A stretch of DNA of 64,000 nucleotides from the NCBI GenBank assembly GCA_049999765.1, contig JBNGIQ010008555.1:1-64000 (forward strand), read 5' to 3'. The translations under genes were made by a program, and so were the position numbers. Each line of letters starts with the position of its first letter. The stretch's first letter is position 1. Origin of the DNA: Phaeoceros laevis (lineage: Eukaryota; Anthocerotophyta; Anthocerotopsida; Notothyladales). Positions 24,281 to 36,401 of this stretch are shown piece by piece. The notes under the pieces are model-generated. The model worked only from the letters and a program-made list of their open reading frames with translations. It was not told the origin of the DNA and did no database searches.

Positions 24281-26673
24281 TCAACAAGGAGGGAGACGGT
24301 GGGGAGGAGGAGGAAGAATCTGGTTGTCCTCCTTCCCATTCTTGGTGAGAAATACCATCTGCATACCCCAAGAGGTATGCAGATCGATATGGCAGTGAAA
24401 CAACCATGCCCCTGCACATTCGATCGATGTGACAAGGTCACTTGCAACTCTAATGCCATTTCGGATGTCCTGTCTGTAGAGACGGCAAAGGTTTCTCAAA
24501 TCGGCACAAGCAATGGGTGTATGCATACGATACTTACCAGGATTGTGGGCTCGGAATCGGATGGCAGCCCAGCCTGTTACGGGAACGCCCACCGTGTTGC
24601 GGAGGGGTGGATCAACGAGGTTAAATCCTGAACTGAAGTTTCTGTGGTAGTTCCCATACCCCGTCCCAACGATGTAGAAGCTCTGGCCGTGGAGGTGGAA
24701 CGGATGGTTGGCAAATGCGAAGATGCCTTGATTCTGCAATATGAGCTCCACCTCGTCATTGAATTCCAGCACGCTCACTCTCGTTCCTATCTCGGATGCT
24801 GGGTTTACGGGTGCAGGCCCCGTGTAGTCGAAAGGATATGGCGGTTGGCTCGGGAAATCTGTGGAATAAATTCCACTCATGTTGTGGTAGTAGGCCTGCA
24901 TGGACCACATTCCGCCCCAGGTCAAGTCTCAATCACCTGCTGCATGAATTGGATCTACTCGAGCGGCCTCACACACCGACCTGCAGGATTGAAATGTTGG
25001 GTGTTGCGAATATGACGTTGTTGACGCTTCCCTGTAATCTGCCTCCCAGTGCGTCGCAGTCCAGCTCTCGGGAGCATGGTAGCAGGGAGTATCCCACAGT
25101 GAAGAAGAGGTTTCGGTTGATGGAGAGCGGAACGTCTTCATTGTTCAGACTTCTCAGGTTACGGTTGAACTCGGTGTAGAGGGCATTGTCATTGGCAGCT
25201 GGCAGGTTGGGGAAGATAGGCGAATCGGTAGAGATGGTTGTGTTGGGGCAGGCGCAGTCGTACTCCAAGATGGCTGTTGTGGCGGTTTCTGGGTATACAA
25301 TGGCTGCAGCAGGTGCGTAGGGGAATGCGGCCATGTAAAATTGGCCACACTTCTGGGTAGCTGTGAGCAGCACATTGGTGGTCTGGCCGGGAGAAAGAAC
25401 GATGGCGTCTACTGTGTAAGGCTTGGTGTACTCTCCGTCTGCCTCTACCACTGTCAGTGTGTGATTTGCAACTCCAAACCAGAGCGAAAAGTTGACAGCT
25501 GCGTTGATGATGCGGAGAAGAAGCCTCTGGCCGGGTTTCGCCCTCACCACAATAGTAGCTGATGCATCAGCACAGTCCAAACAGATGTTTAGAGATTTAT
25601 CATGCATGAGAAGGTGCCAGGGATGAGGGCATGAAGAAGCTCACTTCTGAAATCATTGTAAACTTCACCTGGTTGCGAGCAGTTGTACAGGTCACCTGGC
25701 TGGCCATTGATGGTGAGGGCATCGGATATGTTGTAAGGAGCCCCATCGCCGTTTTCTGCAGCTGCAGCTATGTCTTCAACGTTGCCATTCCACCATTCAC
25801 CTGTAAGCCAGCATGGGCAAATATCATCCATGGCTCAAACTAGTAAGCCCTGTTCAGGACTTGAATTAACTAGCTAGCGTGAATGTGCGAAGTGTCAAGC
25901 TCAGTTCACCTAGTGTCAGAGGAACTTCCGCATGTGGCTTGGGGAAGGGATACAGGGGTTTGTGAGGCTCCTTCTTGGGCAAGATGATGAAGGCTCCATG
26001 GACGGTTGCACGCAGCCAGGAGATGTGGGCGTGCCACAGCAGAGTCCCCAGCTGCCCTTTCACAGTGAACTTGTGTGTATATGAATGGCCTGTCTGAAGG
26101 GGGCACTGGGTGATGTAGGCAGGCCCGTCCGCCCAAGCTGCAAGCTTCATATGCAATCCATGCCTGCCAGTTTGTTCAAAAAACCCAGCTCTCAGTGACT
26201 GTCTAGGAAAGACGAGGTTTCATGTTCAGGTCTGAGCACTAGGGACCAACAGAATTCTGCATATATCTACAAGCTTTCATGATGAGATCATGTTTACCAG
26301 TGAATGGTGACGTTGTAGGGGACCAAATTGGTGACTTTCACATGAACTTCATCGTCTTCATGGACATACTGTGCAGGTCCTGGAAATTGCCCATTCACTG
26401 CTACCAGCTGTTTTGTATGGCAAAGGCGAGTGACATTGAGGTATTCCACCTGCAGGCATCCATGAATCAGACAAGTAAGGCTCTACACAAGCTATTCGAC
26501 TCATCGAAGTGTTGGCAAACCCATTGCTCAAGGCAGCAAGGAGAGGCTTTTACCTTAAAATGAAACTTCCGAACTTTCTTTGCAAGAACTGCAGAACCTT
26601 CTGAGAAAATCAATGCAAGGCAGAAGACTGTAACCGTTCTATAATATACTTTTGAGGCAGCTCCGGGAGTCAT
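24281..26673 (-). CDS. Laccase (multicopper oxidase)
   Basis: Laccases couple one-electron oxidation of phenolics to reduction of oxygen to water in the cell wall, as in monolignol or flavonoid polymerisation. Seven exons (26554-26673, 26298-26449, 25910-26163, 25669-25800, 24981-25558, 24538-24895, 24411-24281) join without a frame break into 574 residues, the usual family length. The ATG at 26673 opens a signal peptide ([19 protein letters not shown]). All copper-ligand motifs are present: HWHGLH (its Trp codon split by an intron), [26 protein letters not shown] and [12 protein letters not shown]. Several N-x-T/S glycosylation sites occur. The residue ten past the conserved cysteine is Met rather than the Leu usual in plant laccases, if counted correctly. 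The gene looks intact and is flanked by two copies of a dispersed repeat. Confidence 0.93.
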
Positions 26674-26986
26674 ACTTGGTACTTGGATTAGCTCATCTAC
26701 CCATCAAGACAGAGTTGTTGTCGGGGCAGAGAAAGTGTTCAGGACTGCAGGTACTCATGCAACATCGGCATCGAACCAGAGCTCCGAAAACAGAGTTGAA
26801 GGAACTACAAGAGGGAGGACACACTTTATAGTGTGCCCCAGGTGTGTTCTGCAAACGTATCCTTTTGCAAATCATGCTTGTTTTTACCTGGATATTCCTG
26901 ACTCCTAACTGAGAAGTACCTGAACCACCTGGTACTAAGTAGTCTTTCAAGGTGGCAACAACTTTCAGAGGTCTGCACCGGGTTGC

Positions 26987-27112
26987 TGTGGCTGGTAGAN
27001 NNNNNNNNNNNNNNNNNNNNNNNNNNNNNNNNNNNNNNNNNNNNNNNNNNNNNNNNNNNNNNNNNNNNNNNNNNNNNNNNNNNNNNNNNNNNNNNNNNNT
27101 GTGGCTGGTAGA
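26987..27112. other. Assembly gap (100 N) with identical 13-bp flanks
   Basis: The gap 27000-27099 is exactly 100 N, the conventional length for a gap of unknown size. TGTGGCTGGTAGA occurs immediately before (26987-26999) and immediately after (27100-27112) the N run. This suggests overlapping contig ends. Confidence 0.85.
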
Positions 27113-27164
27113 TCAACATATGCAGGCGTTGCTGAAGGTGAGATATCTGACAAGAATGGACTTT

Positions 27165-27310
27165 TACGCAACTTTCGCAATTGCGCAATTACGCAAGTAC
27201 GTAATTACGCAATTGCCCAATTACGCACTTATGCAAGTACCCGGATTATGCATATTCCGCAATTTACGCGGATTACGGTAGTAAACTGTACTACGCAAAT
27301 ACGTAATTAC
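27165..27310. repeat. ACGCAATT-rich degenerate tandem tract
   Basis: The words CGCAATT, ACGCAAGTACG and GTAATTACGCAA recur about every 8-12 bases across roughly 145 bp. The pattern decays gradually toward 27310, where the dispersed repeat copy begins. Confidence 0.7.
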
Positions 27311-27570
27311 ACAATTCACTTCATGAATCATGATGAATATTAACGTTTTGGATTGAGGGAAATTCGAATGTTTCGACATGGACACAACCAGCTAGGTTGA
27401 TGTTCCCTGGCAGACAGGTCAATGAATGAGTGTCAACTGCTGGTCTTGGGTCCCGCCGGCTGCAACAACTACTAGACTAGCCTCCGACTGCATTAATTAT
27501 CAAAGTGGCGGTGCCGTGTTGTATCACGAACCTGAGCTCATGGAAAGCTACAAGTCTGAGAACAATGTCC
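27311..27570. repeat. Dispersed repeat, copy 2
   Basis: This is a direct, diverged copy of 21640-21902. The best-kept block is CATTAATTATCAAAGTGGCG and the 20 bases after it. The segment begins directly after the ACGCAATT-rich tract, which is absent from copy 1. Confidence 0.75.
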
Positions 27571-28257
27571 GCTTAAACACTCTTCGTCAGAATCGTCACG
27601 TCTGTTTGCCTCATGAAAGGTGCTAATTTGATCTTCAAAGACATGCGAAGGGGCCCTCCCGAAGTTTAAGACGTACGGGGCGATGAACTGAGCAAGGTTG
27701 CCTGCCCGTCTCTACCACTGCAAATGCAAATTTCAATTTCGCATCGGCCGGTCGGTTGCTTTGGGATGTAGACATGTCTGCTGTGGTGACAAACTTATGT
27801 CGCGTTTCTCTGCGGCACCAGAAGTGCAAGAAAAGCTGCTTAGTGTTGCACACTGGGAAGGGCAGAAGCTGCTAGAATCTACCTACATCTCTGAGATCCG
27901 GTCAATGCATTTTCAACCTTTCGTATTCACAACCTCAACCTATCGACATATCCTCAACCTATCGACATGTCCTGTCTTCATCAACTCATTTGATCTAGTT
28001 GACTGCTCAAAACGTATCGACAGGAAATGGGCTGAGCAAATCTTTGTGAGAAAGACATACTCCGTTGGAAAGAAAAGAGACTCCGCGTCAAGCAGAACAT
28101 TCCAACGACATGACTGTACAACTCCCAAGGGATAGCAGAAACCGCTCAGGTCTGACAAATCAATAAGATACATGGATTCCCTTAAATCGTCTCGAGTTAA
28201 ATTGAACTCTATGCTATGCCTGCTGATATATGGTACAACGAGAAGAGTAGCAGGGTT

Positions 28258-29318
28258 TCATGTCCGTCTTCTGAATACGAAGAGTGAGCCCCTCGAGCCT
28301 CGTCCGAGCCTAAGTATGTCATCCACATAGGTGACCGCAATCTTCACAGTGCTTTGGCCCCCGTAGTGGAAGTCTGCGGGCCCGAACTTGAGGCCGGGCG
28401 AGTCAAAGACTATCTGAATCCATTTCTCATCCTGAACTGTCAACTTGCCTGCCATGCATGCCACACAAAAAAATGAAATCTTGTGTGACTGACACAGACA
28501 TCAACTACGAAGTGCATCAATTTAATCGCTGTGCGAAATATAGTCACAGTACCTTTCAGTGACACTTCTCCTCCAATAAAGCCTAACAGAGAAAAGGCAA
28601 CTTTGTTGCCAACGACATCCGGAGCAGCAAGTGTTTGCACCATTTGATCAGTCCTCAGGAAAGCCCGGCCTACCATGCTGCGGTAGTAACCTCCAGGGGC
28701 TGTGGGATTTGAGCAGTAGACCACGTCCCACTCTGCGGAGCAACCGGGATACAGTTTGTGACCTTCAAGCAAGAGTCACCTAAAGATGGCGAGGCAAGGT
28801 CACTAACAAAATACCTCCGAAGATACGAGGATCCTTCAAGGGCTCGGGTCCACAGAACTGCTCTAGCTCGGAGGCAACTTCATTCACCCTAGCTTGCTCC
28901 TCCTTCTTCAGCTTTACACCTCGATCGCTTCCCTCGACCTGCACTGAGGTATGCCAATTTTTCATTCCGGACAATGAAATGCAAGTTCCAACAAGGACGT
29001 ATCAATCCCAAAGCAGGAGGAATAAGGTCGGCTCACAAGCCCCAACAAGGTGGAGACGAGCTTTTCCGGCTGTTTCTCAACCTCCACCACTGCCTGCGGT
29101 GCTGACGCCGCCTGGACGGAAGGGCTGTTCATGCGCCTCACCCTGGGAGAGAGCTCGGATCCAAGCAGATGTAGATGCGCATTTCTGACTGGATTTCCAA
29201 ATCCAATCTTCACCTGGCTCCGTCTGGAACAGCATTGCTCGGCCCTTTCACCAGTTTTCAAGGCGGATGCAGAATTCGCTGCTGCTGTAGTCCAACTGCG
29301 ACACTGTAGGGCAGCCAT
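28258..29318 (-). CDS. Plastid fibrillin/PAP-like protein
   Basis: Four exons (29037-29318, 28815-28938, 28553-28732, 28258-28448) join in frame into 258 residues. The ATG at 29318 opens a region rich in Ser, Arg and Ala and poor in acids (MAALQCRSWTTAAANSASAL), as in a chloroplast transit peptide. The mature part has a helical segment (KLKKEEQARVNEVASELEQF), then CGPEPLKDPRIFGEWDVVYC, NPTAPGGYYRS and a C-terminal VTYVDDILRLGRGSRGSLFV strand. This pattern fits the PAP/fibrillin lipid-binding superfamily of plastoglobules and thylakoids. Fibrillins carry lipophilic molecules and affect plastoquinone or carotenoid storage; the specific role here is unknown. An upstream in-frame codon at 29378 is not needed. 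The family call is moderate, the exon structure good. The gene is divergent from the small secreted-protein gene that begins at 29499. Confidence 0.65.
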
Positions 29319-29498
29319 TGGCAAAGATAAGGTGCTGTCCAAATCCGGATCCGGAGCAGAAGCGAGGCTTCGGTACACTAAACGAAATGGCGCCAGTTAG
29401 ACAGGTTTTACACACACAGTAAATAATCTGCCACAGAAGAATCGCGACAGAGTCGGGCAGGCCGCCACGCGGCGCGTCCTGCCCGCTTCCGCTTCTTT

Positions 29499-29969
29499 AT
29501 GCTGTCATCCTCTTCGCGTGATATGCAGGCCCCGGAAAACTGCTCCTCAGTGAGCATCACGATGCTCACCATCGCCACGCACGCACCTTCCGCAGCAGCG
29601 CTCCTAATCTGTCTACTCTTGCTGCAGTCCAGCGTACCCAACGTCGCGTCCGTGCTGGTGCTGGACTTCGGGGATGCAGCGGCCCGCGTGGGAGGCAAGG
29701 GAGCCAACCGCACCCGGGAGCAGAACCATGTGCACCTTTACCTGCGCCACCAGTACAAGGTCTTGTTTAGCTTCATAGAGCAGCAGTACTGCGAATTGGG
29801 AGGCAACTACACCGTAGCGGAGGTCAGGCGGGAGCAATGTGAGGTCCTGTCATATGTCATGTTCTCTGTGGCCCAGATCAGGGAGTACTACTGCAACGAC
29901 TGCGCGGCGGGCAATGGCAGCGCCTGTTTCCAGTACCACTGCCAGATGTGCGGGTTTTGCAGGATGTAG
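29499..29969 (+). CDS. Small secreted cysteine-rich protein, unrecognised
   Basis: This is an intronless 156-residue frame with ATG at 29499; internal ATGs at 29523 and 29559 are alternatives. A hydrophobic segment (SAAALLICLLLLQSSV) near residues 30-46 should act as a signal peptide. The predicted mature part has a basic, Asn-rich start and three N-x-T/S sites (NRT, NYT, NGS). It has eight cysteines, six of them in the last 25 residues (YYCNDCAAGNGSACFQYH, then C-x2-C-x2-C before the end). The even cysteine count would allow four disulfides. I do not recognise the family. It might be a signalling or antimicrobial-type peptide precursor or a wall protein; nothing in the sequence decides. Base composition is similar to the flanking genes. 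Confidence 0.55.
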   Translation: MLSSSSRDMQAPENCSSVSITMLTIATHAPSAAALLICLLLLQSSVPNVASVLVLDFGDAAARVGGKGANRTREQNHVHLYLRHQYKVLFSFIEQQYCELGGNYTVAEVRREQCEVLSYVMFSVAQIREYYCNDCAAGNGSACFQYHCQMCGFCRM

Positions 29970-30261
29970 TGGCACCTCCTATCGTTGCTGGCATGGAAGG
30001 CTGCCCTACTTCTGCCCCTCCCGGCCCTTTGCTTGATGTGCGAGCGCAGAATTCTGGAAAAGCCGGTCCGTTTCTGCCCCTTCCGCGACCTCTTCTTTGT
30101 TCTCCTTCCATCCTTTCTGCTGTTTTAGGTGAATGCTGTCGTTCGTGGCAGGTAATGGGCTCAGGTGGTGGCGCATACCCTTGGGGAATTGAGCTTGGGA
30201 ACCTCTGGTGTTTGGGTCCTGCATTTTGACAGGGTGTGGTCGGTGGTTTGTCATTGGTCAG

Positions 30262-33200
30262 ATTGGGAGATTACGGAGGTATATGCTTATGGAGCAGGGT
30301 TGCGGTCCCTTCTATCGGTCGTCGGGCTCTCCCAGTTTTGTAACCTCAAATTCCTCTGTCTTCATGGTAACCAAATCGAGCGCATTGAGGGTCTGGACTC
30401 ATTGCGAGGTTTGATAGAGCTGAATTTGTCCTCGAATAATATCTCCAAAATGGGTGGGCTCTCAGCGCTGACAGCTCTGAAGGTGCTCAATCTGTCCAGC
30501 AACCGTCTGACTGAAATTTCCGGCCTCGAGACCCTCACGGCCCTTACCAAGCTGGTTCTCTCGCATAACCGCATAGTGTTGCTCGGTGGCTTGGCTGCCC
30601 TGCATGGACTCAGGTATTAAGCTCTAAAGTTGCTGCCGTTAAGTGTCTTCTGTCTCAACAGCTGTGCTCCACCTCTGCTAAGCAGTAATGAAAGGATTCC
30701 AAGAATAAACTGCCTTGGCCTCCAGCACCCTTCAGGGCTTTCAAATTCTTCTTCAAGCCTCACAGCTCGCTGTAATGCTGGTGCCCTGTGCAGATTCTCT
30801 CTTCAGCATCTGGACATCCGTGACAATCTTGTCTGCTCTTTGTCAGAGTTGTGGGTTTTGGCCGGCTGTATGCACCTGCGGGAGCTTATCCTAGCAGCAG
30901 GGAAGCATCAGAATCCTGTCTGTGGAACAGCAGACTACCAGCGTTCTGTAATAGCTGCCCTCCCCAGTTTACAGAGCCTCGATGGTCACTTGCTTCCACC
31001 TAAGGTGCAGAGAGTATCTGAACCCTTCTCTACCGGGGGTCCAATCATCTCCGTCATTCCCAGCCTTCCTCAGGTGGTTTACAGTCACCAACAACCTTAT
31101 CTGAGCACGCTTTCATTAGACCAGCAGCTCAACCAAGTAGGCCCATCTGTTCCGTTTGTGAGCCAAGTCCCCTCACAGCCGATTTTTCATCCATATCCTA
31201 ATTCCCAAATGATTGGAGGTAATATGTTATTTCCTCAACTGCATCCGGTTGTATCTCAACCTACACAAGAGTCTTCCAACCCGGCTCGCTCTGTTAGTCA
31301 GGTTGAACCACGTAGGCAACCTCAGTTTCCAGACATCCCAAGCCAGCCCCAGCCTCATTCAGGTTTGCTAGCACACCAAGCGACCAATCAACCTCACGTC
31401 AACTGGCAGGACCAGTCTTGTGGTCAAGGCAGAGATCATCAGCAGGACCGACAGAGTGAAACCCCATATGCTCCAACTCATCTGGAAAATCAAATCAGAC
31501 CAGACTGGCGTAGATTGGAAGCTCAGTGTATGCCCACTAACACAGGCAGGTCTGATGCAGGCAAATATTCTGGCTGGTTCCCTATGTCACAGTTTCATCA
31601 TGTTCTCAACGGCTTTCATAGGAGAAAGCAGTGTCGGCAGGCCTTTCGTTTGGACAGTTCAGAAGATGATCAGGCCAATGCTGAAATGGCTAATGAGAGA
31701 ATTGGAATGCTCGAGTCACGAGTTAACGACCTCATTCAGCAGCTCACTCAGTCCCGAGTAAGGGGATCAAAGGATATTCCGAGCAGAAGAGGAGCTCGTC
31801 ATGAGCCAATTTACGTGGATACCTTTTCTGGAAAGACAGACAGAACGGAATCTGTAAAAAGGAAACACTCCATCAGCACTGGGCGGAGTACTGAAGAACT
31901 GGATGATTGTGGTGGGAGCGCTCGTTGCAGAAGTAACAGCTGCTTTCAGATCACCGGGGAGAACTGCCTTTCGAGAAAGAGAGCACTAGAACCTTGTGTT
32001 GACAAGAGCAGAAGGGGCTCGGTAATTTCGTACCTTGATCGCAGGTTTGCTTTTAGACTGCTGCTTGATCACTAAAGTAGCGTTAAGAGTAGTAAGCAGG
32101 TCGTGGAACTTGCAACTGTATATGCTCCCAGTTTTATTTCTGAAACCCCTACAGTATGACCTTGTCCCTGCTTCCGTGCAATTTTGATGACTTTATGATC
32201 TGCAGGTATGTGAATATGAGTGGATAGGCGCAAAAATGGATTCATCTACTCAAACCAGTTTGCGGAATGAGCCAGGTCTTGATCGGATTTGTCAAGAGGT
32301 TAGCATGCACCTAGACATAAGACTCCTGTTGTCCTCTGCTGAGCCTTGAGCATCCGTCTGTTTTATGGTTAGCCTTGTGGACTGGAGCAGGACACAAATA
32401 TCCCTATGCATTTGATGTGATGTTTCAACTTCTGAGAAACATGAAGCCTGACGTTGAATAGCACTGCTAGTGGCCTGCTGTATTCGCAGGGTGCTTTGTA
32501 GACCAATGTGCTAAGCCTGCAAATTGCACTTGCAGGTGCATCAATTGAAAAGTGATATTGCAAGCATGGGGTCTGGTAGGGCCGAGGACCGAGTTTGTCG
32601 TTCCGATTTTGCAGCAGACATTGTACGCTTGCAGCATGGTAGAGGAAGGCAGCCTCAAGGTCCTACTGATATGCTTGATGTTGAGAGACTACGCTGGCAG
32701 CAGGCTGACAATGAAAAAAACAGCACCATTGCTGAACTTCGGAGGATATTGGAGGTAATTGATCAGCATTCCCATGAGTTTTTACGTAAGATGAGAGGTA
32801 CTCGGAATGGTTATCTTTCATGCGAGTTACAAATTTGTCCTTACTGGACATGTGCTGGGCAGTAGTGTCTGGTCCAATCGAAGTTATCCTACTTGTCACT
32901 GATTCATTTAGGCAATCGTGGATGGGCATGCTGTAGGAAAAGGGAGCAGAGATCGACAAACTGAAAAAAGCAGTTTCATGCATGGAAGAAGAACTTGCGA
33001 AAGAACACCTCTCTGGCACAGCTGTGCAACAGAAACTTACTTCTGACCTCCTTTCTGCGCGAGAAGAGCTAGTCTCGATGAAGCAAACACTTGGTGCAGC
33101 ACATGAGGTATGCTTGCCAAAGGGTGCACCAGACCTTCTATACATCTGTACCAATGGTGATTTTCTACGGCCTCTACGTTTGCTGACAACGTTGAGACAT

Positions 33201-36138
33201 TTATTCTTTAGAATGCAGAGAAGGCCTTGAGGGATTGGATGGCCTTGAAAGAGTCTGCAGCTGCTCAGGCAAAAGCTTTTGACGAAGAGCATGCAGCACT
33301 AAAAATTGCAGAGAAAGAACTAGTGAGTGGTTTCCTAGCACCTGTATCAATCTAGGAGCAACTCGTACTTTCCTTCTTAGTTCAAACGTCACCTTAATTG
33401 GGGAGGCCATAAATGTCAGGGTCAAAGGATGTAAGAGGTAGAAAATGAATATTTCATGTGCTCAATAGTTTTGTCCATAACATCACACAGGAGGTCTGCA
33501 GGCTGAAAGACGCAGCAGCAAGGAAAGAGATCAAACACCTGCTTGCCCGAGTCGATGCATCCAGATTAGAACGGCAGAAGCAGCTTGAGCGCCTGAAATC
33601 GTCAGTATACCTCTAGATCACAGGTTACGATCAGATATTAAGGGGTTCATCCAACTTTAGCACCATAAGCCTTCAGCGTCCATGAAGGGCCAAATCATTC
33701 TAGAGCTAGTGGTTCCATCTGTCTTGATGGTTATTTTGCATTTTGTTCAGGTCTTATGAGCAGCAGCTAAAGGAGCAAATAGCACAAGAGGTCTCAGCTG
33801 CAGAGGCCAGAGCAAAGGCTGCGGCAGATAAGTCACTCAGCTCTGTACGGGACCATCTGCAAGCAAAGCTGTACAATGTTGAGAACGAACTTCGTCAGGT
33901 CCTGCAAGGTTAGTGGTGTGTCCGAAGGGTATTTTTTTAGTCTACAGCTTAAACCAAGTGATACTCCCCAATCTTGAATTTGAGATCTGGAATATGTCTA
34001 TGCGATGACCACCGGTAGGAGTGAACCAGCACTTAGTAACCATGTAGACTTGATTGGTTCAGAAAATGTCTCTGCATGTCAGCACATGAAGGATATGCAG
34101 GAGAAAAGTTCAAAAGAGGCCTTGGAGTTGAAACAAGCCCTCAAGGCACTCCTGCTGAAGGTTCGCACTTACGATTTGCCTGGTTGCTGACAGCTGGTGT
34201 TACGAAAGTTGGCTTAAGACGTGGATGATGTGCGTAGTCTCAAGGGACATTGTACTATTCGTGGTCCAACAGGAACGTCGTGCTGAGGCAGTAGTAGGAG
34301 AGCTCACAGGAGTTGTGCAATCCCAGGTACGCTGATAAACCAACATAATATTCAGCTACTACTGAGGTTCTTCAGAAGGTTGAATATAGGCAGGTCATAG
34401 ACCAGCACTGTCCCATTGTGTTAGAGCATGCATCTGACAAATTCTCGCCTCTAAACACAGAAAGCAAAGCTTCTGTCAGCTCATCAAGAGCTAAAGGGCA
34501 TACCTGCTACTCAAGAGGTGAGAATTTTATGAGATCTAGCTCTGCAAGATCAGAAAATTGATATTCTACAACAAGGTTTCTGTAATTGCAGGAGTTACGA
34601 GCACTTCGTGAAGAAGTGAGTACGTTGAGACTGAGAGCAAGCAAGTGTGAGGATCTGGGAAGAGAGCTCGAAGGTCTCAAATCTAAAGTGGCAGAGGCCA
34701 GTTTGTTAGCTCAAACAGAAGGGGAGAATGTAATAAAAGAGCAGAAGCTACAACTCCTGACTCTCAAGGAGGAAGGTAGGAGATTGGCAGATGAGGCATC
34801 TGCATGCCAGGAGAAGCTTCACACAGCTGAAGATGCTGTCAGGGTTAGTAGGTGTGATTCTGAGTGTAAGAAACTCCAAGATTTGGAAATTTATATGCAG
34901 TTCAGAACGTGAATCGCCCTCAACAATGTTTGACCAGATTAAGAGCAAAATGTTAGAGAGCCAAAATGAAACAATAAAGGAACTCAAGTCGGAGTTGAAG
35001 GAGGCTTACAGGGAAGCCAAAACAATTGCAGACACCGTTGATGCCAAATGGCATGAGCGTATGAGGGACGATCTTGAGCAGGTATTTTGTAGGCTTAATG
35101 CTGCGAGACCCAAGCAGGTGTGCATTTTCAACAGTTGAGCCCAGCGGGACTAGTGGTCCCTGTCTGGCCACCTGAACAGGTGAGTACTTTGACGATCTCA
35201 GGGGCTCGTGTTGAGGAAGGAGCTGGCCGCACAAGAGAGAATGGTGTATGAACTTGAGAAGCAGCTAAAGCAGGAGAAAGCTGGAAGCAAGGCAGCTGAG
35301 CAGGCGAACTGTGCTCTACAAAAGAAGATAGCAGAGAAGGATAGCATGCTGAGGTGAGTTTGTTGGCAACCTTTGCCAAGTCATATTGTCAGTCAAAATC
35401 GTAACTGGAGCTTTGCCTACTTAGGTATGTTGAAGAGGAGATAGCTCGTGTAAAGGGCCTTTACGAAAGCAGAGAGAACGCTCTTGCTACACAACGAGAT
35501 GAACTGGGGGAGGAGCTAAAGCTGGTTTCCAGGGTTTGCCTCTCAGCATGCCAGGGGTTCTTTGATATGAGTTCAGTTGGGCGCTGGGAAGACTGTCCAA
35601 GGAAGTTTTCACTGTCAGCGTGCTAAGGTTCCTTGCTATCATGGCAGGAAAAGGAGACTGCAGTAGCCAAAGCTGCTGCCGAAGCGAGGGCTCAACAAAA
35701 GGAATTGATCGAGTTGAATCAGGCCCTTGAGGTTCCTATGTTCCCCTGACTCCCTATCACTGGTCTCTCTAACGCAGGAGAATGCTCATTCCTTCATGTT
35801 CCTTATGTTGGTGACGCACAGAAACGAGAGAGGGAAATGACTGCAACCATAGCAACCAAGGATGAACAAATCGCTGAGTTCTCTCAGAAGCTTGTGGACA
35901 TGGAAAATGAGCTTCACAAGCACATCCAATCTAAGCAAAAGCTAAAAATGCTCTCAAATAGCAAGGTATCATAAATAGTGCACCTATCACTGGCTGAACA
36001 GCACCTCCTAAACACACTTAGCTAGAGGTAAGGCCTAATTTTCTATAGATTCGCTGTCATTGCTAATTTGACAGTTTTTGGCTTACACAGGTTAACCAAC
36101 TTTGCAAGGTTCTTGAAGAACTAAGGGAAGTCACATAG
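30262..36138 (+). CDS. LRRCC1-like leucine-rich repeat and coiled-coil protein
   Basis: A many-exon gene starts with SDS22-type LRRs (LKFLCLHGNQIERIEGLDSL, then three to four more repeats to 30612). An LRR cap (HLDIRDNLVCSLSELWVL...NPVCGTADYQRSVIAALPSL) follows in exon 30794-32021, which continues with a long Gln/Pro/Ser-rich region. Exons 32205-32298, 32536-32754, 32937-33107, 33212-33322 and 33491-33600 are in phase. They and many later small exons encode Glu/Lys/Leu-rich coiled coil to TAG at 36136-36138. The order LRR, NPVC cap, long coiled coil, and a piece like IKSKMLESQNETIKELKSEL, resembles animal LRRCC1, a centrosome/centriole protein. The role here would be at basal bodies or microtubule centres, by inference. 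No ATG was found in the first recognised exon, so exon 1 lies upstream, perhaps within 29970-30250. Confidence 0.65.
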
Positions 36139-36401
36139 TGCCATGAATTGGCCTACAGAATACAAAACTGAGCAGTGAGCGTACTTTCTCCTCTCTAATT
36201 GCAAAACCATCTGCAGATTGACAGAGGACTGGTTTTCTATCCTACCTAACCTGTACTATACAGAAGATTAACGGTGTCTCATTGGGGATGTTCAAATGCT
36301 TCCATCCTCATCCAGAAACAAAGAATTCATAATTGACTGTCAGCTGTTTGTGGCAGCCGTTACCAGTCACTCCGGAGACATTGGTCTCTAGCTCAAGCCC
36401 G

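Larger units (their letters stand above)
26674..28257. other. Intergenic region with a gap and repeats
   Basis: The laccase promoter side holds a 100-N gap (27000-27099), an ACGCAATT-rich tract (27165-27310) and the second copy of a dispersed repeat (27311-27570). From 27571 to 28257 there is a long plus-strand frame, but it lacks an ATG at its start and shows no family resemblance. No gene was recognised. Confidence 0.5.

Noticed and set aside
27698-28135. 145-codon plus-strand frame
   Set aside because: It begins with TTG rather than ATG, has no domain and overlaps no homologous region.
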